Positions 32,247 through 39,915 of a DNA stretch of 41,239 nucleotides are shown in pieces (positions within the stretch are counted from its first letter, which is position 1; every line of letters starts with the position of its first letter). The stretch comes from Deinococcota bacterium. GTDB lineage: Bacteria; Deinococcota; Deinococci; Deinococcales; Trueperaceae. The translations under genes and the position numbers were made by a program. The stretch lies in the NCBI GenBank assembly GCA_963170125.1, contig CAUJFI010000178.1, positions 1 through 41,239 on the forward strand. The letters run 5' to 3'. A model generated the notes under the pieces. It was not told the origin of the DNA, did not search any database, and worked only from the letters and a program-made list of their open reading frames with translations.

Positions 32247-33359
32247 TCACCTCGATCTCACGTCGGCCGCGTCGCGCAGGGCGTCGCCGACGAAGTTGAA
32301 GGCCAGGACGGACAAGACGATGAGCGCCCCCGGCGCCAGGAGCCACGGGTAGAGCCTGAGCGACTCGAAGTTCTGCGCGTCCTTGAGGAGGAGGCCCCAC
32401 GACGTCATGGGCTCCTTCACGCCGAGGCCGAGGAACGACAGGGCGCTCTCGCCCAGGATGTAGCCGGGCAGGGCAAGCGTGGCCGCCACGACGAGGTACG
32501 AGGTCAGGTTCGGCACGACGTGCTTGACGATGATGGCGAGGTCGCGCACTCCGAGCGCCTTGGCCGCCGTCACGAACTCCGTCTCCCGCACGGCCAACAC
32601 CTGTCCACGCACGACGCGCGCGAGGCCCGCCCAACCGATGACGGCAAGCACCGCGACGATGCCGAGGTACACGGCCGTCGACGGCCACGTCGTGGGGATG
32701 ACCGTGGCGAGGGCGAGGAGGATCGGGATGCGCGGGAAGCTGAGGAGCACCTCGATGAGCCGCTGCAGGACCTGATCGATCCAGCCGCCGTAGTAGCCGC
32801 TGACGCCCCCTACCAGGATGCCGATGCTGAACGAGATGAGGATGCCGATGAGGCCAACCGTGAGCGACACCTGCGAGCCAACCAGCATGCGCGAGAGGAG
32901 GTCGCGCCCGAACCGGTCGGTGCCGAGCGGGTAGTAGTCGCCGCCGACGGCGCCGAAGAGGTGCCTGTCCGTCTCGATGAGGCCGAGGAACCGGTACCGC
33001 TCGCCCTTGACGAAGAGGCGCACGGGCAGCGGCTGCTCCTCATCGGAGACGAAGATGCGCCGGAAGGTGACGGGGTCGCGCTCCTGGCTCATCGCGTACG
33101 TGTGCGGCCAGGCGAGTCGCCCCTCGAACCAGATGCTCAGGGGCTGCGGCGGCTGGTAGACGGCGCGGTGCTGAGTGGTCACGTCGAAGGGCGCGATGAA
33201 CTGGGCCAGGAGCGCCACGAGGTAGAGGAGCAGCAGGATGATGCCGCCGAGCACGCCCGTGCGCGAGCGCGTGAAGCGGCGCCAGGCCAGGCGGAGCGGG
33301 CTGGGCCCGGCGTCGTCCTGCTTGCCCTGGGCGGTGGCCGCCGCGGTCGCGTCAGTCAT
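32247..33359 (-). CDS. Peptide-type ABC transporter permease (DppC-like, extended)
   Basis: A 370-residue permease, longer than the usual 280-300. After the first helix (about 33-55), an extra periplasmic insertion of about 80 residues (from QHRAVYQPPQPLSIW to FLGLIETDRHLF) precedes the hallmark YYPLGTDRFGRDLLSRML. The EAA loop reads FVTAAKALGVRDLAIIVKHV. Such extended DppC proteins occur with family-5 receptors for bulky ligands. Its ATG overlaps the DppB-type gene by 8 nt. Presumed part of a muropeptide or peptide importer because nagZ follows directly. Confidence 0.9.
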   Translation of the reverse strand: MTDATAAATAQGKQDDAGPSPLRLAWRRFTRSRTGVLGGIILLLLYLVALLAQFIAPFDVTTQHRAVYQPPQPLSIWFEGRLAWPHTYAMSQERDPVTFRRIFVSDEEQPLPVRLFVKGERYRFLGLIETDRHLFGAVGGDYYPLGTDRFGRDLLSRMLVGSQVSLTVGLIGILISFSIGILVGGVSGYYGGWIDQVLQRLIEVLLSFPRIPILLALATVIPTTWPSTAVYLGIVAVLAVIGWAGLARVVRGQVLAVRETEFVTAAKALGVRDLAIIVKHVVPNLTSYLVVAATLALPGYILGESALSFLGLGVKEPMTSWGLLLKDAQNFESLRLYPWLLAPGALIVLSVLAFNFVGDALRDAADVRSR

Positions 33360-34323
33360 AGCGGATCCTCGGGTCCACCCACGCGAGCGCGACGTCCGCG
33401 AGCAGGTTGCCGACCATGAGGAGCACGCTGGCCAGGAGCAGGAGCGTCATGGCGACGTACTGGTCCTTGGCGAGGAGCGAATCGTAGAGCAGCGGTCCGA
33501 TGGTCGGGAGGTTGAGCACGATGCTGGCGATGATGGTGCCGTTGATGAGCTCGGGCAGGCTGAGGCCGAGCATGGAGACGAGCGGGTTGATGGCGGTGCG
33601 CACGGCGTGCCGGTTGATGACGCGCCGCTCGGCGAGGCCCTTCGCGCGGGCGGTGCGCACGTAGTCGGCGTTCAGCACGTCGAGCAGGTTCGCGCGCATC
33701 TGCCGCATGACGGACGCGACGCCCGTGGTGCCGATGGCCAGGATCGGGATCCACATGTGGTTGAGGAAGTCGAGGAACTTCTCCCAGCTCCACGGCACGC
33801 CGATGTACTTGGGGCTGAAGAGGCCGCCCACCTGCGTCCCGCCCGTCTGCAGGACGAGTGCGATGAGGAGGAGCGCGATGAGGAAGTCCGGCACGGCGAG
33901 CCCGACGTAGCCGATGAAGCTCGAGACGGCATCCGTGAAGCCGTTGCGCCTCAAGGCCGTGATTATGCCGAGGGGCACCGCGACGACCCACGAGAAGAGC
34001 ATGGTTATGCCGGCGATGACCACCGTCCAGAAGAGCCGCTCCCCGATGACCGTCGAGACCGGGCGGTTGGCGAAGAAGCTGAAGCCGAAGTCGCCCTTGG
34101 TGACGATGCCGGTGATCCACCGGAGGTACTGCTGATAGAGGGGCTTGTCGAGGCCGAGCTGGACGTTGATGCGCGCCACGGCTTCCGGCCCCATGCGAGG
34201 GTCCTCGAGATACCGGTCCGTGAAGGAGCCCGGGGCGGCCTGGATGACCACGAAGCAGACGACCGACACCAGGAGGATGGTCGGGACCATGATGGCGACG
34301 CGCCTGATCAGGTAGGCGAACAC
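33352..34323 (-). CDS. Peptide-type ABC transporter permease (DppB-like)
   Basis: A 323-residue six-helix permease. N-terminal text FAYLIRRVAIMVPTILLVSVVCFVVIQAAPG is typical of DppB; the EAA loop is YVRTARAKGLAERRVINRHAVRTAINPL; it ends in VALAWVDPRIRYD. It follows the binding-protein gene after a 74-bp gap containing a strong hairpin, and is coupled to the DppC-type gene by overlap. Confidence 0.92.
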   Translation of the reverse strand: MFAYLIRRVAIMVPTILLVSVVCFVVIQAAPGSFTDRYLEDPRMGPEAVARINVQLGLDKPLYQQYLRWITGIVTKGDFGFSFFANRPVSTVIGERLFWTVVIAGITMLFSWVVAVPLGIITALRRNGFTDAVSSFIGYVGLAVPDFLIALLLIALVLQTGGTQVGGLFSPKYIGVPWSWEKFLDFLNHMWIPILAIGTTGVASVMRQMRANLLDVLNADYVRTARAKGLAERRVINRHAVRTAINPLVSMLGLSLPELINGTIIASIVLNLPTIGPLLYDSLLAKDQYVAMTLLLLASVLLMVGNLLADVALAWVDPRIRYD

Positions 34324-34344
34324 GAGATACTCCCAGTCTAGATA

Positions 34345-34378
34345 GGTCGGGCCGACACTAGCGCGTGTCGGCCCGACC
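34345..34378 (-). terminator. 14-bp perfect hairpin between the receptor and permease genes
   Basis: GGTCGGGCCGACAC (34345-34358) pairs perfectly with 34365-34378 around a 6-nt loop. It sits in the 74-bp gap between the binding-protein stop and the DppB start. There is no U run after it on the minus strand. Intercistronic hairpins here commonly act as partial terminators or 3'-end protectors, raising receptor over permease levels. Confidence 0.65.
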
Positions 34379-34397
34379 GGTGGGCGAAACTAGGCGG

Positions 34398-36164
34398 TCA
34401 CTTCACGTAGTAGAGCGGGACCGGGTTGTAGCCGGGGATGACCCCGAGGTTGTAGACGTAGTTGCCGACGCGGTCGTGGACGGCCGCGATGTTGGCCGGC
34501 TTGGCCACCATGATGACCGGCACGTTCACGGCGTTGAGCCGCTGCCACTCCTTGTAGAGCGCTACGCGCGCGTCCCGGTCGACGAGCGTGGTGCCTTGGT
34601 CGAAGATGTCGTAGACGCGGCGTTCCCACGTCGCCATCGCGTCGAAGTTCGGGGCGCCGCCCGGCTCGGCCGGCTGCGTGGCGCGGTGCCAGTAGTACAG
34701 CGAGCCGCCCGGCTGCCAGATGGGCTTGCGGAGCTCCGGGTCGGGCTGGTTGCCGAGGGCGATGATGATCGCCTGGTAGTCGCCGGCGAGGCCCGTGCCG
34801 AGGAGCGCGGAGCCGGAGACGCCGACGAGGTTCGCCTTGACGCCGATCTTCGCGAAGTCGTTCTGGAAGATCGTGGCCATGTCGGTGAACGTGCCGGAGT
34901 CGACGTTGTAGGTGAGCGAGAACTCGAGGTCCTTGCCGCCGGGCACGTTGCGGACGCCGTTGCCGTCGGTGTCCTTGATGCCGAGGGCGTCGAGGGCGGC
35001 GCCGGCGGCCGCGAGGTCGAACGGCAGCATCAGCGACTTCGTGTCCTCGTAGAAGGTGCCGTCGGCCGGCGCGGTCGGCGTGCCGGGGATCTCGGCGAGG
35101 CCGTTGTAGACGTCGTCGATGATGCGGTCACGGTCGATGGCCTGCTCCATGGCGCGGCGGAAGGCCACGTCGGAGAACCAGGGACCGAAGGTCGGGTCAT
35201 CGAAGTTGAAGGCGACGTGCGGCGGGGAGCCGAAGAGCGCGGGGCTCGTGATCACACGGAAGTCGGCGCCGGCCACCTCGCGGCTCTTGAAGTCGGGGAA
35301 CTGGGCGCCGGAGATGTTGAGCGTGTCGAGGTTGCCCGCGAGGAACTGGGCGGCCTGCGCCTCGTTGCCGCGGACGACGAGGTAGTCGAGCCGCTCGGCG
35401 TACGGCAGGGAGGTGCCGTTGGCGTCGACCTTCCAGTAGTCGGCGTTGCGCACCAGACCGACCTTCTGGCCGGCCACGTACGAGTCGTACTTGTAGGGGC
35501 CGGTGCCGACGACCTCGCTCAGGGGGGTGTCGGTCGACCACGCGTTGTTGATATCGGCCTGGGCGGCGCCGCCCTCGACGGAGTACGCGAGCAGCTTGTG
35601 CTTCGGCATCATCGGGAAGCGCTGCTGGAGGAGGAAGGCGGCGGACGGAGCCGGCAGCGTGATGACGACCGTGTGGTCATCGGGCGCCGCGAAGGTCACG
35701 GCGCGCTGCTCGCCGTCGACGGTGTAGATGAACTGCGCGGCGTCGCCGGCGCGCGCTTCGGGGTTGGTGATGATCTGCGTGTAGGTGAACACGACGTCGG
35801 CCGAGGTGAACGGCGTGCCGTCGTGCCACTTGACGCCCTCGCGCAGGTGGAAGGTGTAGACGGTGCCGTCCGCGCTAACGTCCCAGCTGGCGGCCAGCGC
35901 CGGCTCGATGGCGTACGTCTCGAGGTTGAACTCCACGAGCGAATCGAAGACGACACCCGTGAGGGTCTGCGTGTTGTTATCGATCTGGCCGTAATACATG
36001 AACGTTGGGGGCGAGTCGGCCAAGCTGAGGGTCAGCGTCCCGTTGACCGTCCCCGGCTCCATGCCAAGGCCCGGGTAGCTGACTACCTTGGGCTGGGCAA
36101 AGGCGGCGCCCCCCACGGCGATCACCGTGGCGATGGCAAGCGTCATCAGCGTCTTGCGCGGCAT
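34398..36164 (-). CDS. ABC transporter substrate-binding protein, family 5
   Basis: A 588-residue exported receptor. Signal peptide at about 1-23 (TLMTLAIATVIAVGGAAFAQ), then the family-5 text GTLTLSLADSPPTFMYYGQ, DSLVEFNLETYAIEPALAASW and YTFHLREGVKWHDGTPFTSADV. It is longer than typical DppA (about 530), as expected for receptors of larger ligands. AAGGAGG lies 6 nt before the ATG. It heads the minus-strand operon receptor, DppB, DppC, NagZ and diverges from the GntR regulator gene. The ligand is probably a cell-wall peptide or muropeptide, inferred from nagZ and murQ. Confidence 0.9.
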   Translation of the reverse strand: MPRKTLMTLAIATVIAVGGAAFAQPKVVSYPGLGMEPGTVNGTLTLSLADSPPTFMYYGQIDNNTQTLTGVVFDSLVEFNLETYAIEPALAASWDVSADGTVYTFHLREGVKWHDGTPFTSADVVFTYTQIITNPEARAGDAAQFIYTVDGEQRAVTFAAPDDHTVVITLPAPSAAFLLQQRFPMMPKHKLLAYSVEGGAAQADINNAWSTDTPLSEVVGTGPYKYDSYVAGQKVGLVRNADYWKVDANGTSLPYAERLDYLVVRGNEAQAAQFLAGNLDTLNISGAQFPDFKSREVAGADFRVITSPALFGSPPHVAFNFDDPTFGPWFSDVAFRRAMEQAIDRDRIIDDVYNGLAEIPGTPTAPADGTFYEDTKSLMLPFDLAAAGAALDALGIKDTDGNGVRNVPGGKDLEFSLTYNVDSGTFTDMATIFQNDFAKIGVKANLVGVSGSALLGTGLAGDYQAIIIALGNQPDPELRKPIWQPGGSLYYWHRATQPAEPGGAPNFDAMATWERRVYDIFDQGTTLVDRDARVALYKEWQRLNAVNVPVIMVAKPANIAAVHDRVGNYVYNLGVIPGYNPVPLYYVK

Positions 36165-36207
36165 TCGTGCCTCCTTGTCTTCACGTGCTGCTCAGTAGTA
36201 CGCCCCC

Positions 36208-36236
36208 AGGATAGACCAGTTTGAGACCACCCGCAA
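36208..36236 (-). promoter_or_regulatory. Promoter of the receptor operon with overlapping ACTGGTCTA operator-like site
   Basis: On the minus strand TTGCGG (36231-36236) and TATCCT (36208-36213) are 17 nt apart, a fair sigma-70 promoter. ACTGGTCTATCCT (36208-36220) overlaps the -10 box and matches the left half of the ACTGGTCTAGACCA-type sites bound by DasR/NagR regulators of the same GntR/HutC class as the divergent gene product. Only one half-site is well kept. Confidence 0.45.
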
Positions 36237-36282
36237 GGGCGGCCGCCGCGACCGTCGGGGGCGTGACCCTCCCTTAGGGCCG

Positions 36283-36311
36283 TTGACCGACTGGTATAGC
36301 AGAGGTACATT
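36283..36311 (+). promoter_or_regulatory. Promoter of the GntR-GNAT-MurQ operon with operator-like site in the spacer
   Basis: TTGACC (36283-36288) and TACATT (36306-36311) are 17 nt apart. The spacer holds ACTGGTATAGC (36290-36300), like the left half of NagR/DasR sites and like the sequence in the opposite promoter about 70 bp away. Binding by the encoded regulator would control both transcripts. The start codon lies at 36376, leaving a 5' leader of about 55 nt. Confidence 0.45.
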
Positions 36312-36375
36312 CAATGGGCGTCCCACTACGACCTTCGCCGGCGCCGGGCGCCCCGGAAGGACTCGAACCGCGATC

Positions 36376-37122
36376 ATGAGGCTCACCGACATCCGGATCG
36401 ACAAGGCTCTGCCGACTCCAGCGTACCTGCAGTTGAAGGAGTCTCTGGGCCACGCGATGGACTCGGGCCTACTCACCCCGGGCAGCGCACTGCCGTCAGA
36501 ACGGGGCCTAGCAACCAGCCTCGGGCTCTCGCGGATGACCGTGCGGCGCGCGTTCGAGGAGCTCGAGGCCGACGGGCGCGTCGAGCAGAGGCAGGGCTCC
36601 GGCACCTACGTGCGGGGCCAGCGCGTGGAGCAGATCATCGACAGCCTCACGGGGTTCACGGACGAGGCGAAGCGCCTCGGCCTCCGACCCGGGACCAAGC
36701 TCCTCAAGGCGGAGCGGGTCGGTGCCGATGAGGCCACCGCCGCGGCACTCGGCACCGAACCCGGCACGACGGTGCTGAGGCTGACCAGGCTGCGCACGGC
36801 GAACGACGAGGCGCTCGCCCTGCAGGAGGCGCACCTAGCCACCTACCTGTCCGAGCTGTCGCTAGACGCCCTGCAACACCGCGGCTCGCTCTACCGCAGC
36901 CTCGAGGAGCAGTTCGGGGTCAAACCGGTACGGGCGCGCCAGACGATCGGGGCCCGCCTGCCGACGCGCGCGGAGAGCGCCGCCCTCGGCATCGGTCGCG
37001 AGGTACCCGTCCTGGCGCTGGAGCGCACGACCTACGACGCGGAGGAGCGCCCGTTCGAGTACGTGCGCAGCGCCTACCGCGGCGACAGTTACCGTCTCGC
37101 CCTCGACCTGAGGGCCTCGTGA
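36376..37122 (+). CDS. GntR-family regulator with UTRA domain (HutC/NagR-like)
   Basis: A 248-residue repressor-type protein. The winged helix (about 10-75) has PAYLQLKESLGHAMDSGLL, LPSERGLATSLGLSRMTVRRAFEELEADG and the wing RQGSGTYV. The UTRA effector domain (about 95-240) has LRLTRLRTANDEALALQEAHL and FEYVRSAYRGDSYRLALDL. Members such as NagR/DasR sense GlcNAc-6-P or GlcN-6-P; a MurNAc- or GlcNAc-derived ligand is likely here given MurQ and NagZ. The ATG at 36376 gives the normal domain start; the frame is open another 31 codons upstream without support. Overlaps the GNAT gene by 4 nt. Confidence 0.92.
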   Translation: MRLTDIRIDKALPTPAYLQLKESLGHAMDSGLLTPGSALPSERGLATSLGLSRMTVRRAFEELEADGRVEQRQGSGTYVRGQRVEQIIDSLTGFTDEAKRLGLRPGTKLLKAERVGADEATAAALGTEPGTTVLRLTRLRTANDEALALQEAHLATYLSELSLDALQHRGSLYRSLEEQFGVKPVRARQTIGARLPTRAESAALGIGREVPVLALERTTYDAEERPFEYVRSAYRGDSYRLALDLRAS

Positions 37123-38228
37123 CGGCCGGCGGCGGACCGCGCGCCGACCGCGTAGCGCTCCGCACCCTCACGCCCGATGAGGCGCCCCTCGTGCCCGCGG
37201 TCTGGCGCGCCGCTTGGGCGCCAGGGGCCGACGGCCCGGCGGACGGACGCCTCGGGGCCACCCGCGCATGGGAGCCCAGCCCCTACCCGCTCGAGGAGCG
37301 CGTCTGGCGCGAGCGCCTCGCCGCGCACCACGCCCCTGAGTTGCTCATCGGCGCCTTCGCCGGACCGGAACTGGTCGGCGTGGCGTACGGGCGCCTGCCC
37401 ACCGCGGCTTGGCTCCCGAGCGACGTCGGCTGGGTGTCGCTGTTGGCCGTCGCGGCCGCCTGGCAGGGCATGGGCGTCGGCACGCGCCTGTTCACGGAGC
37501 TCGCCGGGCGCCTGCGCGCCGCGGGGGCCATACGCTTCAGGCTCGGCAGCGAGGCGAACCACCTCCTACCCGGCCTGCCCCAGGAAGCCCCAGCCGCCGC
37601 GTGGCGCCTCGCCAGGCGCGCCGGTGCGCGCTTCACGGCCGCCGAGCACGACCTCCACCTCGACCTCGTGCCGCCGCTGCCGGCCGCGCCCCTGCCCGCC
37701 GGCTGGCGCGTGCGGGACGACGACCCGGCTGGTGCGCTGGCCTTCGTCGCGCGAGCGTTCCCGGGCCGGTGGACGCACGAGGTCGAGGCCTACCTCGCCG
37801 CCGGCGCGACCGTCCTGACCCTCGTCGACGAGCACGCCGGCGGTACGCCTGACGGCCGGGCCCAGACCCGGGGGTTCTGCGCCGTCTTCACGGGTGACGA
37901 GCGGCTCGTCGGGCCGCAGCTCTACTGGCGTCTGGCGCTGCCGGGACGACAACCACTGCGGTCGTCGTCGACGGGGCCCGAAGCGTCACCTGCGCTGGGG
38001 GCGGCGCAGCCGTCCGGCGCGCGCGTCGGTGGCATGGGGCCCCTCGGGGTCGAAGACTCGGCGCGCGGTGGCGGCCTCGGCCTCGCCATGGTGAGAGCGG
38101 GCGCCGAGTGGCTCAAGGAGCGCGGCTGCACGGACGCCGTCATCAACTGGACGACGCTGACGACGTTCTACGGCAAGCTCGGGGCGCGGGTGTGGCGCAC
38201 CTACCAGCGCGCGGAGGGACCGCTATGA
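37119..38228 (+). CDS. Double-domain GNAT N-acetyltransferase
   Basis: A 369-residue protein with two GNAT-like halves. The N-terminal domain (about 12-185) has a clear acetyl-CoA loop AAAWQGMGVGTRLF at about 112-125. The C-terminal domain (about 195-365) has a degenerate loop, SARGGGLGLAMVRAGAEWLKERG, followed by the usual closing GCTDAVINWT and FYGKLGARVWRTYQR. A low-complexity linker lies at about 285-310. The substrate is unknown; position between the regulator and murQ with 4-nt overlaps on both sides suggests an amino-sugar or cell-wall peptide role. Confidence 0.85.
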   Translation: MTAGGGPRADRVALRTLTPDEAPLVPAVWRAAWAPGADGPADGRLGATRAWEPSPYPLEERVWRERLAAHHAPELLIGAFAGPELVGVAYGRLPTAAWLPSDVGWVSLLAVAAAWQGMGVGTRLFTELAGRLRAAGAIRFRLGSEANHLLPGLPQEAPAAAWRLARRAGARFTAAEHDLHLDLVPPLPAAPLPAGWRVRDDDPAGALAFVARAFPGRWTHEVEAYLAAGATVLTLVDEHAGGTPDGRAQTRGFCAVFTGDERLVGPQLYWRLALPGRQPLRSSSTGPEASPALGAAQPSGARVGGMGPLGVEDSARGGGLGLAMVRAGAEWLKERGCTDAVINWTTLTTFYGKLGARVWRTYQRAEGPL

Positions 38229-39148
38229 GCAGCAGTCGACGCGAAGGCGGCCGGCCGAAGCCGGTCGCGACGGAAGCGGCGGCCGCCGACTACTCGGGCC
38301 TCGACGCCTGGCCGGCCGGCGCCATCCTGGCGGCGATCACCGCCTCGAACCGTCGGGCCGTCGAGGCCGTCGAACGCGCCATCCCCGAGCTGGAGCTCGC
38401 CGCGCTCGGCATCGAGGAGCGACTGCGGGCCGGCGGGCGCCTCATCTACGTCGGCGCCGGCACCTCCGGGCGCCTGGGCCTCCAGGACGCGGCGGAGCTC
38501 GCCCCGACGTTCGGCTTCGACGATGCCACGACGCTCCTGGCCGGCGGCGACGCCGCGCAGAGCAAGGCGAGGGAAGGGGCGGAGGACGACGTCGCGGCCG
38601 CCGTACACGACGTCGACGCTGCCGGGGTCGGAGCGCGGGACGCCGTGGTCGGCATCGCGGCGAGCGGCGCCACGCCGTTCACCGTCGCCGCGGTGAGGCA
38701 CGCCAAGGCGCTTGGCGCGTTCACGGTCGGCATCGCCAACAACCCCGCCACGCCGCTCCTCGAGGTGCCGCACGTAGGCGTCCTGCTGGAGACGGGGCCG
38801 GAGGTACTCGCGGGCAGCACGCGCCTGGCGGCGGGCACGGCGCAGAAGGCCGCCCTCAACGCCCTCTCGACGACGGCGCTCGTGCGCCTCGGCGGGGCCT
38901 ACGAGAACCTGATGGTGGGCATGCGTCCGGTGAACGCCAAGCTGCGCGTGCGGGCCGTGAAGATCGTCGCCCAGGGGGCCGGGGTGAGCGAGGCGGCCGC
39001 GGCCGCGGCCCAGGAAGCCGCCGGCGGCGACATCCGCTGCGCCATCGTGAGCGCCAAGGCCGGCGTGAGCGTCGAGGTAGCGCGGGCGGTCCTGGCCGAG
39101 CACGGCCGCAACGTGCGCTCGGCACTCGACGGCCTGCGGGCGGGCTGA
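38225..39148 (+). CDS. murQ: N-acetylmuramic acid 6-phosphate etherase MurQ
   Basis: A 307-residue SIS-domain lyase that splits the lactyl ether of MurNAc-6-P to GlcNAc-6-P and D-lactate. Signatures: RLIYVGAGTSGRLGLQDAAE with LAPTFG (about 77-102), VGIAASGATPFTVAAV, IANNPATPLLEVPHVGVLLE, GPEVLAGSTRLAAGTAQK and AYENLMVGMRPVNAKLRVRA. The conserved Glu in DAAELAPTFG is kept. The ATG overlaps the GNAT stop (ATGA). With NagZ and the peptide importer this completes a cell-wall salvage route; the kinase giving MurNAc-6-P (AnmK/AmgK or PTS) is not in the window. Confidence 0.95.
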   Translation: MSSSRREGGRPKPVATEAAAADYSGLDAWPAGAILAAITASNRRAVEAVERAIPELELAALGIEERLRAGGRLIYVGAGTSGRLGLQDAAELAPTFGFDDATTLLAGGDAAQSKAREGAEDDVAAAVHDVDAAGVGARDAVVGIAASGATPFTVAAVRHAKALGAFTVGIANNPATPLLEVPHVGVLLETGPEVLAGSTRLAAGTAQKAALNALSTTALVRLGGAYENLMVGMRPVNAKLRVRAVKIVAQGAGVSEAAAAAAQEAAGGDIRCAIVSAKAGVSVEVARAVLAEHGRNVRSALDGLRAG

Positions 39149-39158
39149 GCCGTCGCCG

Positions 39159-39905
39159 TCAGTCGTTCGCGGCGCGGAGCGCGGCGAGCGCCGGCTCGGG
39201 ATCCACGCCGAGCCCCTCGAGCCGCGCGGTCGGCACGCCGTCGGCGTCGAGCACCGTGACGAGGTTGCTGTGCGCGAACACGCCGTTGCCGCCGTCGCGG
39301 TACTGCACGCCGAGCAGCGTGGCGAGCTGGCGCGTCAGGAGCGGGCTGCCGATCAGCCAGTGCCAGCGGTCCTTGTCCAGGCCCTTCTCGTCCGCGTAGG
39401 CGCGCAGCTTGTCCGGCGTGTCGCGGTCCGTGTCGAACGACACCATCACGAACTGGGTGCCTGCCGCGATGTCGGACGGCAGCGCCGCCTCGATGTCCTG
39501 CGCGGACTTGACGAGGAGCGGGCATGCGGTGGTGCAGTCGCCGTAGAACATCACGATTACCGAGGGGTGGCCGCGCAGCTCTGCGAGCTTGAACTCGGCG
39601 CCGTCCTGGGCCGTGAACGCGCTCGTCAAGTGGAAGAGCGAGGTGCCCGGCAGCTCACCCGCGGCCAGGACCGTGCCGGCGTGCTCGGCGTGGGCGGCGT
39701 GGGCGTCCACGTCTTGGGCCTGCGCCGTGCCGGCGTGCTCGGCGTGGGCGGCGACGGCGCCGGCGCTCGCGGCCTGCTCGCGCTTTCCATCACAAGCGGC
39801 GAGGAAGAGGGCCGCGACCAGCAGCAGCGCCGCGACGCGCCTAGTGCGGCCGACGAGCGGTCCGCGGGCGGCCGTACGAGCGCCCGAGCCTCTGACGTGT
39901 CTCAT
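39159..39905 (-). CDS. SCO1/SenC-family copper-handling lipoprotein with His-repeat linker
   Basis: A 248-residue predicted lipoprotein: lipobox LFLAAC with lipidated Cys at about 38, a His/Ala-rich linker with two HAEHAGT units, then a thioredoxin-like SCO domain. The copper-site motif is GDCTTACP (CxxxC), preceded by LAELRGHPSVIVMFY; the distal metal-binding His of SCO proteins is replaced within HWLIGS/SPLLTRQLATLLG, where the last His is not obvious. SCO proteins deliver copper to cytochrome oxidase or related sites. Here it lies next to nirK. GAGGAG lies 6 nt before the ATG at 39905; 18 more upstream codons are open but unsupported. Confidence 0.85.
   Translation of the reverse strand: MRHVRGSGARTAARGPLVGRTRRVAALLLVAALFLAACDGKREQAASAGAVAAHAEHAGTAQAQDVDAHAAHAEHAGTVLAAGELPGTSLFHLTSAFTAQDGAEFKLAELRGHPSVIVMFYGDCTTACPLLVKSAQDIEAALPSDIAAGTQFVMVSFDTDRDTPDKLRAYADEKGLDKDRWHWLIGSPLLTRQLATLLGVQYRDGGNGVFAHSNLVTVLDADGVPTARLEGLGVDPEPALAALRAAND
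39671..39753. repeat. 29-bp perfect direct repeat in the SCO1 linker
   Basis: The 29 bases at 39671-39699 recur unchanged at 39725-39753 (offset 54 bp, in frame). They encode the AHAEHAGT units of the histidine-rich linker. This looks like a recent in-frame duplication that doubled a possible copper-binding element. Confidence 0.75.
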
Positions 39906-39915
39906 GCCAGTCTCC

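Noticed and set aside
34365..36224. 619-codon plus-strand frame opposite the second binding protein
   Set aside because: Shadow of the codon-biased minus-strand gene; no recognisable domains.
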